From Antrodiella citrinella (lineage: Eukaryota; Basidiomycota; Agaricomycetes; Polyporales; Steccherinaceae): 11,694 nucleotides of DNA. Made by a program: the position numbers and the translations under genes. Within the stretch, counting starts at the first letter, position 1. Each line of letters starts with the position of its first letter. Positions 1 through 9,786 of the stretch are shown piece after piece. The notes under the pieces are model-generated. The model saw only the letters and a list, made by a program, of their open reading frames with translations, did no database searches and was not told the origin of the DNA. The DNA lies in contig SGPM01000567.1 of the NCBI GenBank assembly GCA_004802725.1, positions 1 to 11,694 of the forward strand. Reading direction: 5' to 3'.

Positions 1-104
1 ATGTCTCGCAGGAGGTAGAGGTTTGACGTTTGAGATCGTTCAACGTAGTACGTACATAGTAAAGATATGATATTGATAAGATGAGATAATTTTCTCGATA
101 TCGA
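1..104. other. AT-rich leader without a recognised gene
   Basis: This stretch is clearly more AT-rich than the rest of the window, with repeated TGATA/GATAA-like words at about 66-90. Stop codons close the frame of the downstream Pro-rich ORF just before position 90. It could be an intron, an untranslated region or a promoter. Nothing in it can be assigned. Confidence 0.3.
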
Positions 105-626
105 ATGCTGCATTGCCATCATTTATGGGCGCTACGAACATCCGATCTGCACACTGGACCTGGCAGCGTTGCCACTCTCCACGAAGAGAAAGGTGAAGCT
201 GGGTATATAGACGCTGACCCGCCGCCTGCTCGTCCCAACAAACTTCGCAAACCACACCTACTCGCCTCAGCTCCAGCTCTCCGACGTCCTTCACCCCAGA
301 ATACGAGAGCCAACATCCGTCGCGGGGACGTCAACGAGTACATCGCAGTCAAGACACGTCTCGCTCACTTCCGGTTCCCCGCCCCTGACGCACCCCCAAC
401 ACCTCGTCTCACAATCAAACCTCTGCCACCTCTCCCTTCTACCACGTCAATCGCGTCTGTAGAGAATATGGCGACTGTTGTCGCGTACATGGGATCGGCG
501 GCGGAACCGATGCTTCTTGACTGGGACTGTCTGCCTCCTGCGCTACCTGACTCGCCTACCATTCCCCCGACGCTGTTCGCATGCTCTGGGGACGACAATG
601 TCTTGGGGCTGACTTTGGGACTCTGA
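105..626 (+). CDS. Hypothetical Pro-rich protein, possibly a terminal exon
   Basis: A 173-codon open frame from ATG 105 to TGA 624-626. I do not recognise the product. From about residue 35 it is rich in Pro, Ala and Ser, with a basic middle section (residues about 45-90) and an acidic/hydrophobic end containing LDWDCLPPALPDSP and finishing NVLGLTLGL. The composition and the long open frame look coding, and the opposite-strand frames over the same stretch are broken. No signal peptide or membrane segment is visible. The true start is uncertain. The first ATG follows AT-rich DNA, and a plausible acceptor (CTGGCAG, near 160-166) would make this the last exon of a gene that begins outside the window. 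It lies 367 bp upstream of VPS10 on the same strand. Confidence 0.4.
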   Translation: MLHCHHLWALRTSDLHTGPGSVATLHEEKGEAGYIDADPPPARPNKLRKPHLLASAPALRRPSPQNTRANIRRGDVNEYIAVKTRLAHFRFPAPDAPPTPRLTIKPLPPLPSTTSIASVENMATVVAYMGSAAEPMLLDWDCLPPALPDSPTIPPTLFACSGDDNVLGLTLGL

Positions 627-993
627 TGTATCTTGGTTATGTCGGTGAGGGGAGTGTTGAGCTAGACGAGGTTGTCAGCTCGAATAGGGTGAGAACAAAA
701 TAGAAAGACAGCGTACTGTATAAAAATTGATGGTGTTAACGTCTGAGAAGAAAATGCAGTTGATTTCGACCTCGACCTCCCTGTGTGCTGTTCGTCGTGG
801 CTCGTGGCATGCTCTCGAGAAACGCGTCGGAAGGTTCGTGGAATGGCAACTTCAAGTTGAAGTGGTCAAAGTTAGACGCCATTCACGTGTCGACGCCACG
901 AAGCGCCCGTGGATGTCGCGTCCCGGCTGGGCTGCGCGTGTCGGTCTCGGACAGTGACCAGCACCTTCTACTCAACGCCGACGTCGACGGTTC
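627..993 (+). other. Intergenic region upstream of VPS10
   Basis: This 367-bp gap should hold the 3' end of the upstream transcript and the VPS10 promoter. It contains a TATA-like run (TATAAAAA, 719-726) and a palindromic CACGTG E-box (884-889), the core bound by fungal bHLH factors. Several ATGs outside the VPS10 frame lie at about 730-915. If transcription began at the TATA-like run these would precede the VPS10 start, so the start site is more likely close to 994. No ORF here resembles a protein. Confidence 0.35.
884..889. promoter_or_regulatory. CACGTG E-box upstream of VPS10
   Basis: A perfect palindromic CACGTG lies about 105 bp upstream of the VPS10 start codon. Fungal bHLH regulators bind this core. 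Only the match and its position support a role, and a six-base match can arise by chance. Confidence 0.25.
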
Positions 994-1065
994 ATGGCTC
1001 CTCGACACCGCACAGCCATTCTCTTCTGGTCATTCCTCTGTTTTGCCGTCTTCACCTCCTTTGCT
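994..1065 (+). other. Signal peptide of VPS10
   Basis: The first 24 residues have a basic start (MAPRHR), a hydrophobic core ([13 protein letters not shown]) and a small-residue end (TSFA) before Gln25. This is a standard secretory signal with likely cleavage after Ala24. It supports ATG 994 as the start and puts the receptor domains in the lumen. Confidence 0.85.
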
Positions 1066-4000
1066 CAGGAACATTCCGTTTCGTATTTCAAGAACTTACC
1101 CTCCAGACTCTTCTTCTTCGAAGACCAGCCTGTCAGTGCTCTCACTGCCAACATCCTTGCTCTCCAATCTCATTGTTCTTAGTCTGCAATATATCACGAT
1201 GCAATAGAAGGCAACATCTATGTCTCTCAGAACGAGGGCAAGTCCTGGGACAGGGCAACCGATCTTCCGGAGGGTGCTGCATTGATGGTCTTCGAGCATC
1301 CGTTTGACAACAACTACGTGAGTCCCCTTCTTATCGTTCAAGTAATCGACTCCAATGCCTCTACTAGGCTTTTGTCCTGACAAATGGCAAAACCCATTAT
1401 CGTACCGAGAACCGAGGCAAATCCTGGCGTCCCTTTGAGGTGCCCGTTTCGCCAGCCATGGTCGGACGACCTCTCTCCTTCCACTCGGATCCAAAGAAAT
1501 ACGGATACGTGTTGTACCAGGGTACCGTCTGCGAGCGTGCAGGGCCGTGGGGCATGACTTGTCACGACGAGGTGAGTCTTTGTGCGCGTTTGCATTCAAT
1601 TTCCTATCTCATCTTTGACAGACATACTACACGCAAGACGCGTTCATGACCACAAAACTGCTCCTCTCCGAGACCTCGAAATGCCAGTTTGCACACAGCA
1701 GCAAGGATTTCAAGCATGACGCCCACGACGACCTCATCTACTGCGTTGCCTTCGACAGCTCGCCCACCGACGGCGTCCACTCCCTCTCTTCCAGTCGGTT
1801 GTTCTCTTCCACTGACTTCTTCCAGAGCGAGAACCGAGTGGAGGAACTGGGGATTGGGAAGAACGCCCGGGGTGTCGTGGCACTGGCTATCGTATCCAAA
1901 TACGCCGTCGTGGCGATGCGTGATCTGGCGCCAGGCAACAACGGAGAGATGTTGCTGTACGTGAGCGTTGACACCAAGACATGGGCCAAAGCCCAATTCC
2001 CGCATGCGTCGTCTGCGAAGCTCAGAGAGAACGCGTACACGGTTGTTGAATCCACCACGCATTCGCTTGCGGTGGACGTTGTGCTGCAGGACCAAGGCAG
2101 TATCGGAACACTGTTCGTGTCGAACTCGAATGGGACGTATTTCGTGGAGAGTTTGCGGGATACAAACCGGAACGAGCTCGGGTATGTTGACTACGAGAAC
2201 GTGTACGGCATCGAGGGCGTTGGGTTGGCGAACGTAGTGGCGAATGCGCAGGATGTAGAGTCTAAGAGGTCGGCGAAGCGGCTGAGGTCGAAGATTACAT
2301 TTGACGACGGTGGGTATCTAGCTCTTTGCTACTTGGTACCGTATCTCACGTGACTGTAGGTCGGACGTGGTCTCGCCTCCGTCCCCCGGCTGAAGACAGT
2401 GAGGGCCGTCGGATTGCATGCAACCCGGCAGACGAGTCGTGCTCCCTCCACCTCCACTCCGTCACGCTCCCCCACAACTTTGGACGTGTCTTCTCCTCGC
2501 CTGCTCCTGGACTCGTCATGGGCGTCGGGTCGATCGGAGACCACCTATTACCCTACGAGGATTGCGACACGTTCTTGAGCGCAGACAACGGAGTGACGTG
2601 GAACATGGTACGGATGGACGCTCATAAGTACGAGTTTGGAGACTCGGGGAGCGTGTTGGTCATGATGAACGACGAAGACAGCACCGATACCGTAGTCTAC
2701 TCCACTGATATGGGCAAGACTTGGTACGTCCTTCTTATAGTCTCATTTGAAACATTCTTTGTTTACTTAATTTCCATAGGAAATCGTACAATCTCAATTT
2801 GAAAGTACGCCCGAAGATCCTGACTACGATCCCGGACTCGACGTCGCAGAAGTTCGTGTTGGTAGGACAAGTCGGGAAGCGAGACGCCAGCGGGTCGGAG
2901 GGGCGATATGTTGTCATCTTCCTTGACTTTGCGGGCACGCGTACGCGGAAGTGCGAGGAGAGGGACTTTGACAAGTGGTATGCACGGACGGCGACCAACG
3001 AAGAGTGTCTGATGGGGCATAAGGTACGTTGTGCTTTATATAGGTCACTGGGCATGGCTGATCAGGATATAGCAATGGTACAAACGGCGAAAAGCGAGTG
3101 CGGATTGCTATGTGGGTGAGAAGTACAGCGATCCCGTAGAGCATGAAGAGAGTTGCCCATGCGCAGCCGAGGACTTTGAGTGGTGAGTCTCGTCGTTATC
3201 TTCTGCTGTCTAGTACTCAATGAAATCTACAGTGACTATAACTACGTTCGCCAAGGCGACATTTGCGCTCCTGCTGGCCCTGAACCCATCCCCGCTGGCA
3301 TCTGTGGAGACCCGGCCAGCACTTACATGGGATCCTCTGGGTGGAGAAAGATACCTGGGAACACTTGTGAAGGAGGGATGCAGTTGGATGCAAAGGTCGA
3401 GAAGTCGTGCTCGAAGGGTGAGTCTGGTGTGATGTCTCAGCCGGTGGATGTTTTGATACTGAGGGTTTCTTGCAGCTCAACCTGCAGCGGGAGAGGTCAT
3501 TCATCAGACTGTGAGTATCTCTTGGTGCAGATGGTAATGCGACCCTAATGTTGGTTCGTAGTTCGAGTTCCCTGCTCCCGTTGTACAGTATGCATACTTC
3601 AAGGACTCTACAGTAAGTCGCTCTTCTCGTTATATTTCACTGCATATGCTCATGGGTGCGCTAGACGATCCTTGTTCGTCTCCGAGACCGTAGTATCTGG
3701 CAGTCCAGTAATGAGGGTTACACATGGACCCAGCTTCGACCCGAAGAACGTTTTGTCGCCTTCTATCACCATACCTACTCGAACGACCGTGCATACCTCA
3801 TCACTGATACCCAACAATTCTGGTACACCACCGATACCGGAAAGACATGGAACCCATTGGTTTCTCCAGCGCCACCCAACCCTATTGGGTTGCAAGTCTT
3901 GCGCTTCCATCCTCTCAAGTCAGACTACCTCATCTGGAGCGGGTCGCGCGAGTGTGAAGGGTTCGGCGAGAACTGCCACGTCGAGGCATTCTACACGCTC

Positions 4001-6328
4001 GACAACGGACGGAACTGGAAGTCCGTGGAGCAGTATGTGAGGAACTGCGCATGGGCAAGGGACTCGGAGTTGTTTGCGGACCCGAACCAGATCTTGTGCG
4101 AGTCGTATCGCGATAAGAGGGGGAACCAGAGGTTCTTTGGGATGGAGAACCCTTTGGAGTTGATCAGTGGGACGGATTTCTATGCGAAGAAGAATAAGCT
4201 GTTCGATCATGTTGTTGGGTATGCGGTCTTCTCGGAGTATTTGATTGTTGCGGAGGTGAGTAGTCCTGTTCTTTCCGCGAGTATGGGATTTGACCGTGGT
4301 CATTATGTAGTACCAATCTGTGCATCAGTCGCTCGATCTGCAAGTATCTTTGGATGGACGCAAGTTCGCCACAGGCTTGTTCCCGCCCACAATGCGTCTA
4401 GAGCAACACGTATGTGCAAAGTATATCTCCGTTATCAGCCTTTTATGCTGACCACTGCCTTGTAGGCGTACACCATTCTCGAATCTAGCACGAAATCTTT
4501 GTTCTTGCACGTCACCACCTCCGAACTGCAGGGTCTCACCTGGGGCAACATCCTCAAGTCCAACTCGAACGGGACGTACTTCGGTGTATCTGTCGACCAT
4601 GTGAACCGCAATGAGGGTGGGTTCGTCGACTTTGAGAAAATGATTGGGTTGGATGGGATCGCGTTGATCAATGTCGTGTCTAACCCGAGTGAGGCGATCT
4701 TGTCGAGACGCAAGGAGCTGCAGACGAGGATCACTCATAATGATGGTAGGTGCTCCTGGTTTAAGTTTGTGGGTATGATGGACTGATGAGATGTACATAG
4801 GTGGAACGTGGAAGCCGTTGACACCGCCTAAACTCGACTCGCAAGGTAACACTTACACTTGTGACCAAGTGGTGAGGATGAGTCTCCAATTTGTTCTGCC
4901 TTGACATTGCTAATGTCATTCCCCTCGCAGCGTTGCAACCTCCATATCCACGGATATACCGAACGTTGGGACGCACGCGCGACATACAGTACTCCCTCCG
5001 TCCCAGGCCTCCTGATGGCCGTCGGTAACGTCGGTGAGACGCTCGCGCCCTACACTGACAGCGACACCTTCCTCTCTCGCGACGCAGGCTTCACATGGGA
5101 AGAAGTGCACAAGGACGCACACCTATGGGAGTTTGGCGACTCCGGGTCGATCTTGGTGATGGCCAACGATGAGGACGCGACCGATCATGTGATGTTCAGC
5201 ACGGATGAGGGGCTGAGCTGGAAGGAGTACCGCTTCACGGACGAGAAGATGCGTGTCAAGTCGATCGTCACTGTGCCGATGGATACAAGTAGGAGGTTTA
5301 TCTTGCTGGGCTATTATCCGAGACATACGGATGGCGCTGTTGCTGTGCATTTGGATTTCTCGGAGTTGACTCGTCGACAATGTGGGTATCCTTTTCTTTG
5401 TTTGGTGGGAATTAGCTAATATCAATATCAATACAGGTGTGCTTGATATCCAGGAGTCTGCACAGGACGATTTTGAGTTGTGGAGTCCCAGTGAAGAGCG
5501 TACAGAGAGGTGCTTGTTTGGAAGACGGGTATGTTTTTATCGTTGTGCAGTCCACTGGACGAACGCTCATTTAATTGGCAGACGTTGTATCATCGCCGGA
5601 AACGGAATGCCAATTGTGTGGTCGGGTCGCAGAAGAAGGATGAGGCCAAGATTGTGGAGAATTGCGCCTGCACAGACGCCGACTTCGAGTGGTACGCTCA
5701 TAAATTCACTCCGTTCTTTCCTCCTTGGCTCATACCCTGAACAGCGAGTTCAACCATCGCAGAGATAGTGACGGCATTTGCGTGCTCGCGAACGGCACAC
5801 AACCTCTCGCTCCAGACGATACATGTCGTGGCGATGATGACTACTGGTATGAGCGGACGCCTTACCGAAAGATCCCCTACTCGTCTTGTGAGGGTGGTAT
5901 CCGACCCGACCACGGTGAAGAACATGTGTGCCCCGGAATCAAGGGCCACGGGTTCTTCTTCTGGTTCTTCGTCCTGGTCGTACCGTTTTCATTGGCTGCG
6001 TTGGTCGGGTACTATTACTACCGCAAGGCCGGGCTTGCAAGAGGGTCAGTCGTCTATATCTTCCATGCTTTTCATCTGCTCACGTCTCGTCTCCGTCCTC
6101 AGAAACATCCGTTTACCTGGCGGCGATACTCGCTACTCGAGCGATGCTGGCGTGTTGGATACAGTGGCGTCTGTACCGTGGTTCCTGCTGGGCCTCGCCG
6201 GTATGGCATGGGAGTGGGTCGTCTCGAGTGCGGATGGTGTCGCAGTGGGATACCGATCGCGGCGGGGGTATCGAAACGTGCCGGTGGACGAGGATGCGCA
6301 AATCCTGCGATTCGAGGACGAAGAGTGA
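994..6328 (+). CDS. VPS10: VPS10/PEP1, vacuolar protein sorting receptor (sortilin family)
   Basis: Type I membrane receptor. In the yeast homologue it binds soluble vacuolar hydrolases such as carboxypeptidase Y in the late Golgi, delivers them to endosomes and is recycled by retromer. Exons: 994-1131, 1183-1317, 1368-1571, 1622-2309, 2360-2723, 2780-3023, 3073-3182, 3233-3417, 3476-3510, 3562-3612, 3665-4255, 4311-4409, 4466-4745, 4801-4871, 4931-5381, 5437-5528, 5582-5691, 5745-6044, 6103-6328. All 18 introns are GT-AG, 49-59 bp, and all phases join, giving 1457 residues. Order: signal peptide 1-24; VPS10 domain A about 31-690; domain B about 702-1345; transmembrane helix 1353-1375; cytosolic tail 1376-1457. 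Asp-box motifs (S/T-x-D/N-x-G-x-x-W) recur through both propellers. ATG 994 is chosen because a good signal peptide follows directly. Length is slightly below the yeast receptor (about 1.58 kb of residues). No break is seen. The intron 14 donor (GTGGTGAGG, about 4869-4872) could shift by one codon. Identity is secure; the cargo is inferred. Confidence 0.96.
1084..3410 (+). other. VPS10 domain A (beta-propeller plus 10CC module)
   Basis: Encoded by exons 1-8. The propeller covers residues about 31-565 and carries Asp-box motifs such as [32 protein letters not shown] and STDMGKTW. The 10CC module has exactly ten cysteines: 568, 586, 603, 619, 621, 628, 639, 652, 673 and 687. This matches the family pattern, in which the module packs against the propeller. 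Signature segments [10 protein letters not shown] and SNSNGTYF recur in domain B. Confidence 0.92.
3562..5931 (+). other. VPS10 domain B (beta-propeller plus 10CC module)
   Basis: Encoded by exons 10-18. The propeller covers residues about 702-1213 with Asp-box motifs such as [32 protein letters not shown] and STDEGLSW. The second 10CC module again has exactly ten cysteines: 1216, 1241, 1258, 1274, 1276, 1283, 1295, 1310, 1331 and 1345. [18 protein letters not shown] here answers [18 protein letters not shown] in domain A, so the two halves are an internal duplication, as in other fungal Vps10 proteins. A short linker (exon 9, 35 bp) joins the domains. Confidence 0.92.
5953..6021 (+). other. 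Transmembrane helix of VPS10
   Basis: Residues 1353-1375 run [20 protein letters not shown] followed by YYY and a basic stop-transfer (RK). The helix begins eight residues after the last cysteine of the second 10CC module, as expected for a type I receptor. The 82-residue cytosolic tail follows. Confidence 0.9.
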
Positions 6329-6814
6329 GTTGGTGACATTGGTAGGTGTAGAGTTGGACATGTTTCGTTTTGCGCTACCCTCCATACATGCATAGAAAAT
6401 AACACAGGAGTACTGTAGGATTTCTTCATCGGTTTGTTCTTACCCTTTCATTGCTATGTATCTCTCTTTTCTCTGTCAGTATCATCTCGCTATGCTACCT
6501 GCTATATATATTATTGCGAAGAGATTGTGTTGATTGGCAATGACTTGTCCAGGTGACCGAACACCGTCAAATAGTCCCACATCTCTTTCACCTGCCAATA
6601 TTCTCCAGGCGTTGGCTGCCTCTGCAAACGGGAAATCTCGAGTGTTGACCCCTTTCCTTGACCTCCCCTCCTATCATGATCTCAGTGTCCTACCACGACC
6701 ATCGGTACCCGACATCCATAACCTGTGTATTATCGGTTTCTCTCCTGCAACTTTCTGTTCATCACTCCGATTTCTGGAGTCCGTCCTCCTTGAGACTGAC
6801 ATGTCTCCGACATC
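6329..6814. other. Intergenic region between VPS10 and the P-loop pseudogene
   Basis: This stretch holds the VPS10 3' flank, a pyrimidine-rich tract at about 6430-6480 and an AT-rich spot (TATATATATTATT) near 6503-6515. No canonical AATAAA follows the VPS10 stop, which is common in fungi. An open frame crosses 6534-6914, but its composition gives no protein signal. No RNA gene or repeat is visible. Confidence 0.4.
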
Positions 6815-9786
6815 ATGGCAAAAAGGCCGTCCTCTTCTCATAGCACCACAAATTTGCCAGCGAAACGACAGGCGCAAGATGACTTACGATCCTACGCTGT
6901 CCTGCCCGAGATGAAGAGCACAATAGAGGTTGTGTGCGGGGGTCATTCCACCGAGGGCTTCTCGCTGCTTGCGGCGAAGTCTACTTGAAGGAAGTCGTCA
7001 AGCATGCCCCCGTGGGCGTGCTCCACGCAGACCTTCAAGATGAACAGTGTCGTGCTGCTGTAGTAAGAGAGCATCCGGACTTTGTCGACAAGCTTCGGGA
7101 AGCCGATACGGTTGATAGGGCGTGGAACGAGATCCTTGGTCTTCGTGAGTTATCTAAAAGGGGTATTTTGTCGCGGAGATATTCTGATCGTTGCTGTTCT
7201 TTTAGCATACCTTGTCGCCTCAAACACCTCCACATCTTTGAAAAACACCTCCCATCCAGGACAGCGGGATCCTTGAGGAAAGTGTGCCAAATACCACAGA
7301 GAATACGACGGTAAATTGATGTGTCTTTCACTCCTGTTGTTATCCTCATGTTTCTCTCGTCACAGCTGACACGGAGACCATGCAGTACGCGTGGCAGGAT
7401 ACATATCGGGGAGACTTGCCAGATGTCATGATCAACACTCTCCGCTGCCTTGCCGAAGAGGGACCGACTGCGTGGAATGATATCTGTAATCGACATCACG
7501 CCACTACGATCGTGAACTATGGTCCCTCGGGCACAGGCAAGTCGCGTACCGCAGACGAGGTTGCGAAAAGGATTATTTGCGTTCCGATGAACCTTGCCTC
7601 TAACAAACAACTTGAAAGTAAGCTTTCTGCTTCTGAGTATATCAGGCCGCCGCCTCGTCTGATGCTTTGTGGTCTTGAAGCGTTCCCGCCAGGTGATAGG
7701 CAAATAAGATGGTGGCTGCCAAAGTCATTTCAGTCCGAGTACTACGGGCGTGATAAAAGGTTTAATGAGAATGATGTCCACATGCAAACATGTGCGCTTT
7801 TGTACGGGATCATGGTTGTGTTATTACGAAAGCTGCGCAGCCTGAGTGGTACGTCTTGAGTGGTTTATGGTCTATTCCAAAATCATCGTTCATTTTTGTT
7901 CATGGCTTTCAGATGTTCTTCCACCAACTGATAGCTCTTACGAGGGTTGCAGAGACCGATACGCCGCCCTCGCAAATGCTCTCCGTCGTTCATTTGTGGA
8001 GGGTATGACTTAACCATGAGCATGGTCATTACTGTCAAGAGTTCTACACTTCGGTCGTTGAAGAAGCCGAGGAGGTGGGTGCTACGAATTGCAGATTTCT
8101 TTATTAGTACTGAGCTATTTACGACACCCGAGTCAGATCATCAAAAGTCACAAACTTCGCCAGGGCAAGTCAAGTATGCGCAGTATCTCTATATCCTCTT
8201 GTATCACTTTTGGTCTGACTCGGATCTTCTACACTACATAGGTGTTGACCGGACTACCTCGTATGACTCAGGTGTATTCCGTGACAACTTGTGGCGAGCA
8301 GTCAAAGATCTCGACGATTACTTGTATTTGAGTTACTACTTTCGCCATGAACCCTCAGTGCTTATCGTGTTCTACGAAGCACAGATCCTCGCCGACCCTC
8401 TTGCGCTGCTGTGACACTACTACGTACTTTCCGCACATCCGCCGAGCGATGTGCCAGATGAACAATCGCAATTTTTGTGCTGTATTCCTTGCCTGGTCCG
8501 GCAAGTTTGATTTGCTCTCTGATAACTTGGGCTCGAACGAGCTCGACCCCCCATTTTGGACCAGTGACCGACCGTACTCGTTCCCACCATTCACAGAATT
8601 CGAGATGGACAGGTGGGCTGATACTGTTACGCCAGACGGAAGTTGGACGATCGACCGCATGGCATCCACCTATCATATAGCCCATCTCGGACGCCCGTAG
8701 TAAGTCCAGATTGACACGAATCATGACGAGCATGAACGTACTTTACAGATATCCAGCTCGCTATGACAATGGGACTCAATCGACGCGAGTGCACATCGTT
8801 TCATATGCCCGTGACAAACTTCTGGGTCCTGATGAACCGGACTACGGGGTGCTTATGAATCCACTGCAAACCCTCGTCTGCCTTGCTGCCCGTCTTGCCC
8901 TCAGGCTCAGATACACCCTGCGCCCCCTGAGGATCCACTGGAGGAAGAGCGGGATCAAGTCGAGCATCACATGCGGATTCGCCGCAACGGCGACGTCAAC
9001 GGAGGATTGGCGACGATATCGCCCTCGGAGCCTCTGCTCGCCGAGGCTGTCTATTCAAAGATGAAAGCCTCGGCCGCACTCCTCCTGGACGCGTTTCTCA
9101 GCGCCGTCCGGATTATGTTTACGGTTTGACCGATGAAGCTCGGTTGCGTGTGGACGCGCTCTGGAATGGACGTGTTTCCACCGATTGCGCATTATTGACC
9201 TCGTTGCTCAAGGATGGGAGCGTCCCCAAGATGTTGCCTGCCTGTTTCTGCAGTGGGGATCATCAGATGGTGACGCTGGAGGAGGCGTTCAGGGATGGCC
9301 TCGTCTATTTCAACCGTTTCGTGAGGATTGAGGACTACGTTCTCGTTGCTGTGGTACATCATGAGCCGGGGTGCCGCCGTCATATGCAACAACAGCCAGC
9401 GCGGCGTCGATGTGCTCGTTCCGGTGCTGATGGGTGAGAAGGTGGAACCGAAGAACATGTCTGCCATGCTTGTCCAGGTCAAGAGCGATTCCGCGTTCCA
9501 GGATGAGCCCGTGCCTTCGGAGCTCGACACGATGTGTGGACTGTTCCCCGGTGTCCAGCTGCCGCCTGTCATTCGTCTCGTGTTCGTGTTGGCCTCGGAG
9601 CGGCCGAGCACGCACTCAGTCCGCCTATCCACGTGACGCATATGTCGTACGATATGTGGTGTGCTGGGATTCACGAGGACACGGCGAGATTGAGTATAGG
9701 GAGCTCTTTAGCACACGGGGATCAATGATACGACTCATCGCGAGACGCTGCGGAGGCATATGAACCCTGGGGTGTCCTTATCGTAG
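6815..9786 (+). pseudogene. Degraded P-loop NTPase-like gene of an expanded Agaricomycete family
   Basis: Protein fragments continue one another only if the frame changes repeatedly. Order: MAKRPSSS start (6815); EVYLKEVVKHAPVG to NEILGL (to 7144); Walker A GPSGTGKSR (7521-7547); FPPGDRQIRWWL (7681 on); HGHYCQEFYTSVVEEAEE (about 8018-8071); VLIVFYEAQIL (about 8355-8385), where a DEAH-like Walker B would sit; PFTEFEMDRW; ISPSEPLLAEAVY; GVDVLVPVLMG and MLVQVKSD; MWCAGIHEDT; THRETLRRHMNPG, stop 9784-9786. Credible introns survive at 7145-7205, 7311-7365, 7849-7912 and 8174-8241; 7618-7680 and 8697-8748 are less sure. Frame changes fall near 6970, 8011, 8093, 8400, 8920, 9110, 9350, 9590 and 9700, with TGA at 7274-7276. 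The flanking genes read cleanly, so this is decay rather than poor sequence. From memory this resembles large uncharacterised P-loop families in mushroom-forming fungi; function unknown. Some breaks could be unrecognised introns. Confidence 0.7.
7521..7547 (+). other. Walker A (P-loop) motif in the pseudogene
   Basis: The frame reads GPSGTGKSR, fitting the GxxxxGK[ST] nucleotide-binding consensus, after a hydrophobic strand (TTIVNY) and before a helix (TADEVAKRII). This is the clearest functional signature in the degraded locus and shows it derives from an ATP/GTP-binding protein. Confidence 0.8.

Noticed and set aside
719..726. TATAAAAA as the VPS10 TATA box
   Set aside because: It is about 270 bp from the start codon with several out-of-frame ATGs between, which would precede the start in the mRNA. 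It could equally belong to 3' flanking DNA.
785..1307. Overlapping plus-strand ORFs at 785-1207 and 909-1307
   Set aside because: Both run out of frame through the VPS10 signal peptide exon and intron 1 and resemble no protein.
1604..2095. 163-codon minus-strand ORF
   Set aside because: It lies opposite VPS10 exon 4, whose plus-strand protein is clearly homologous to Vps10.
6534..6914. 126-codon plus-strand ORF between VPS10 and the pseudogene
   Set aside because: Its composition does not look coding, and it overlaps the better MAKRPSSS start of the P-loop gene in another frame.
7618..7645. 28-bp intron in the P-loop exon (GTAAGC to ATCAG)
   Set aside because: It is too short to splice. 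If the strong donor is used, the in-phase alternative 7618-7680 (63 bp) is more plausible.
7035..7703. 222-codon minus-strand ORF, one of the longest in the window
   Set aside because: It is antisense to the P-loop exons, runs across two good plus-strand introns and the Walker A motif, and its sequence shows no family features. It is a shadow frame.
9192..9674. 160-codon minus-strand ORF
   Set aside because: The plus strand here carries the recognisable C-terminal part of the decayed P-loop gene; the antisense frame has biased, low-information sequence.
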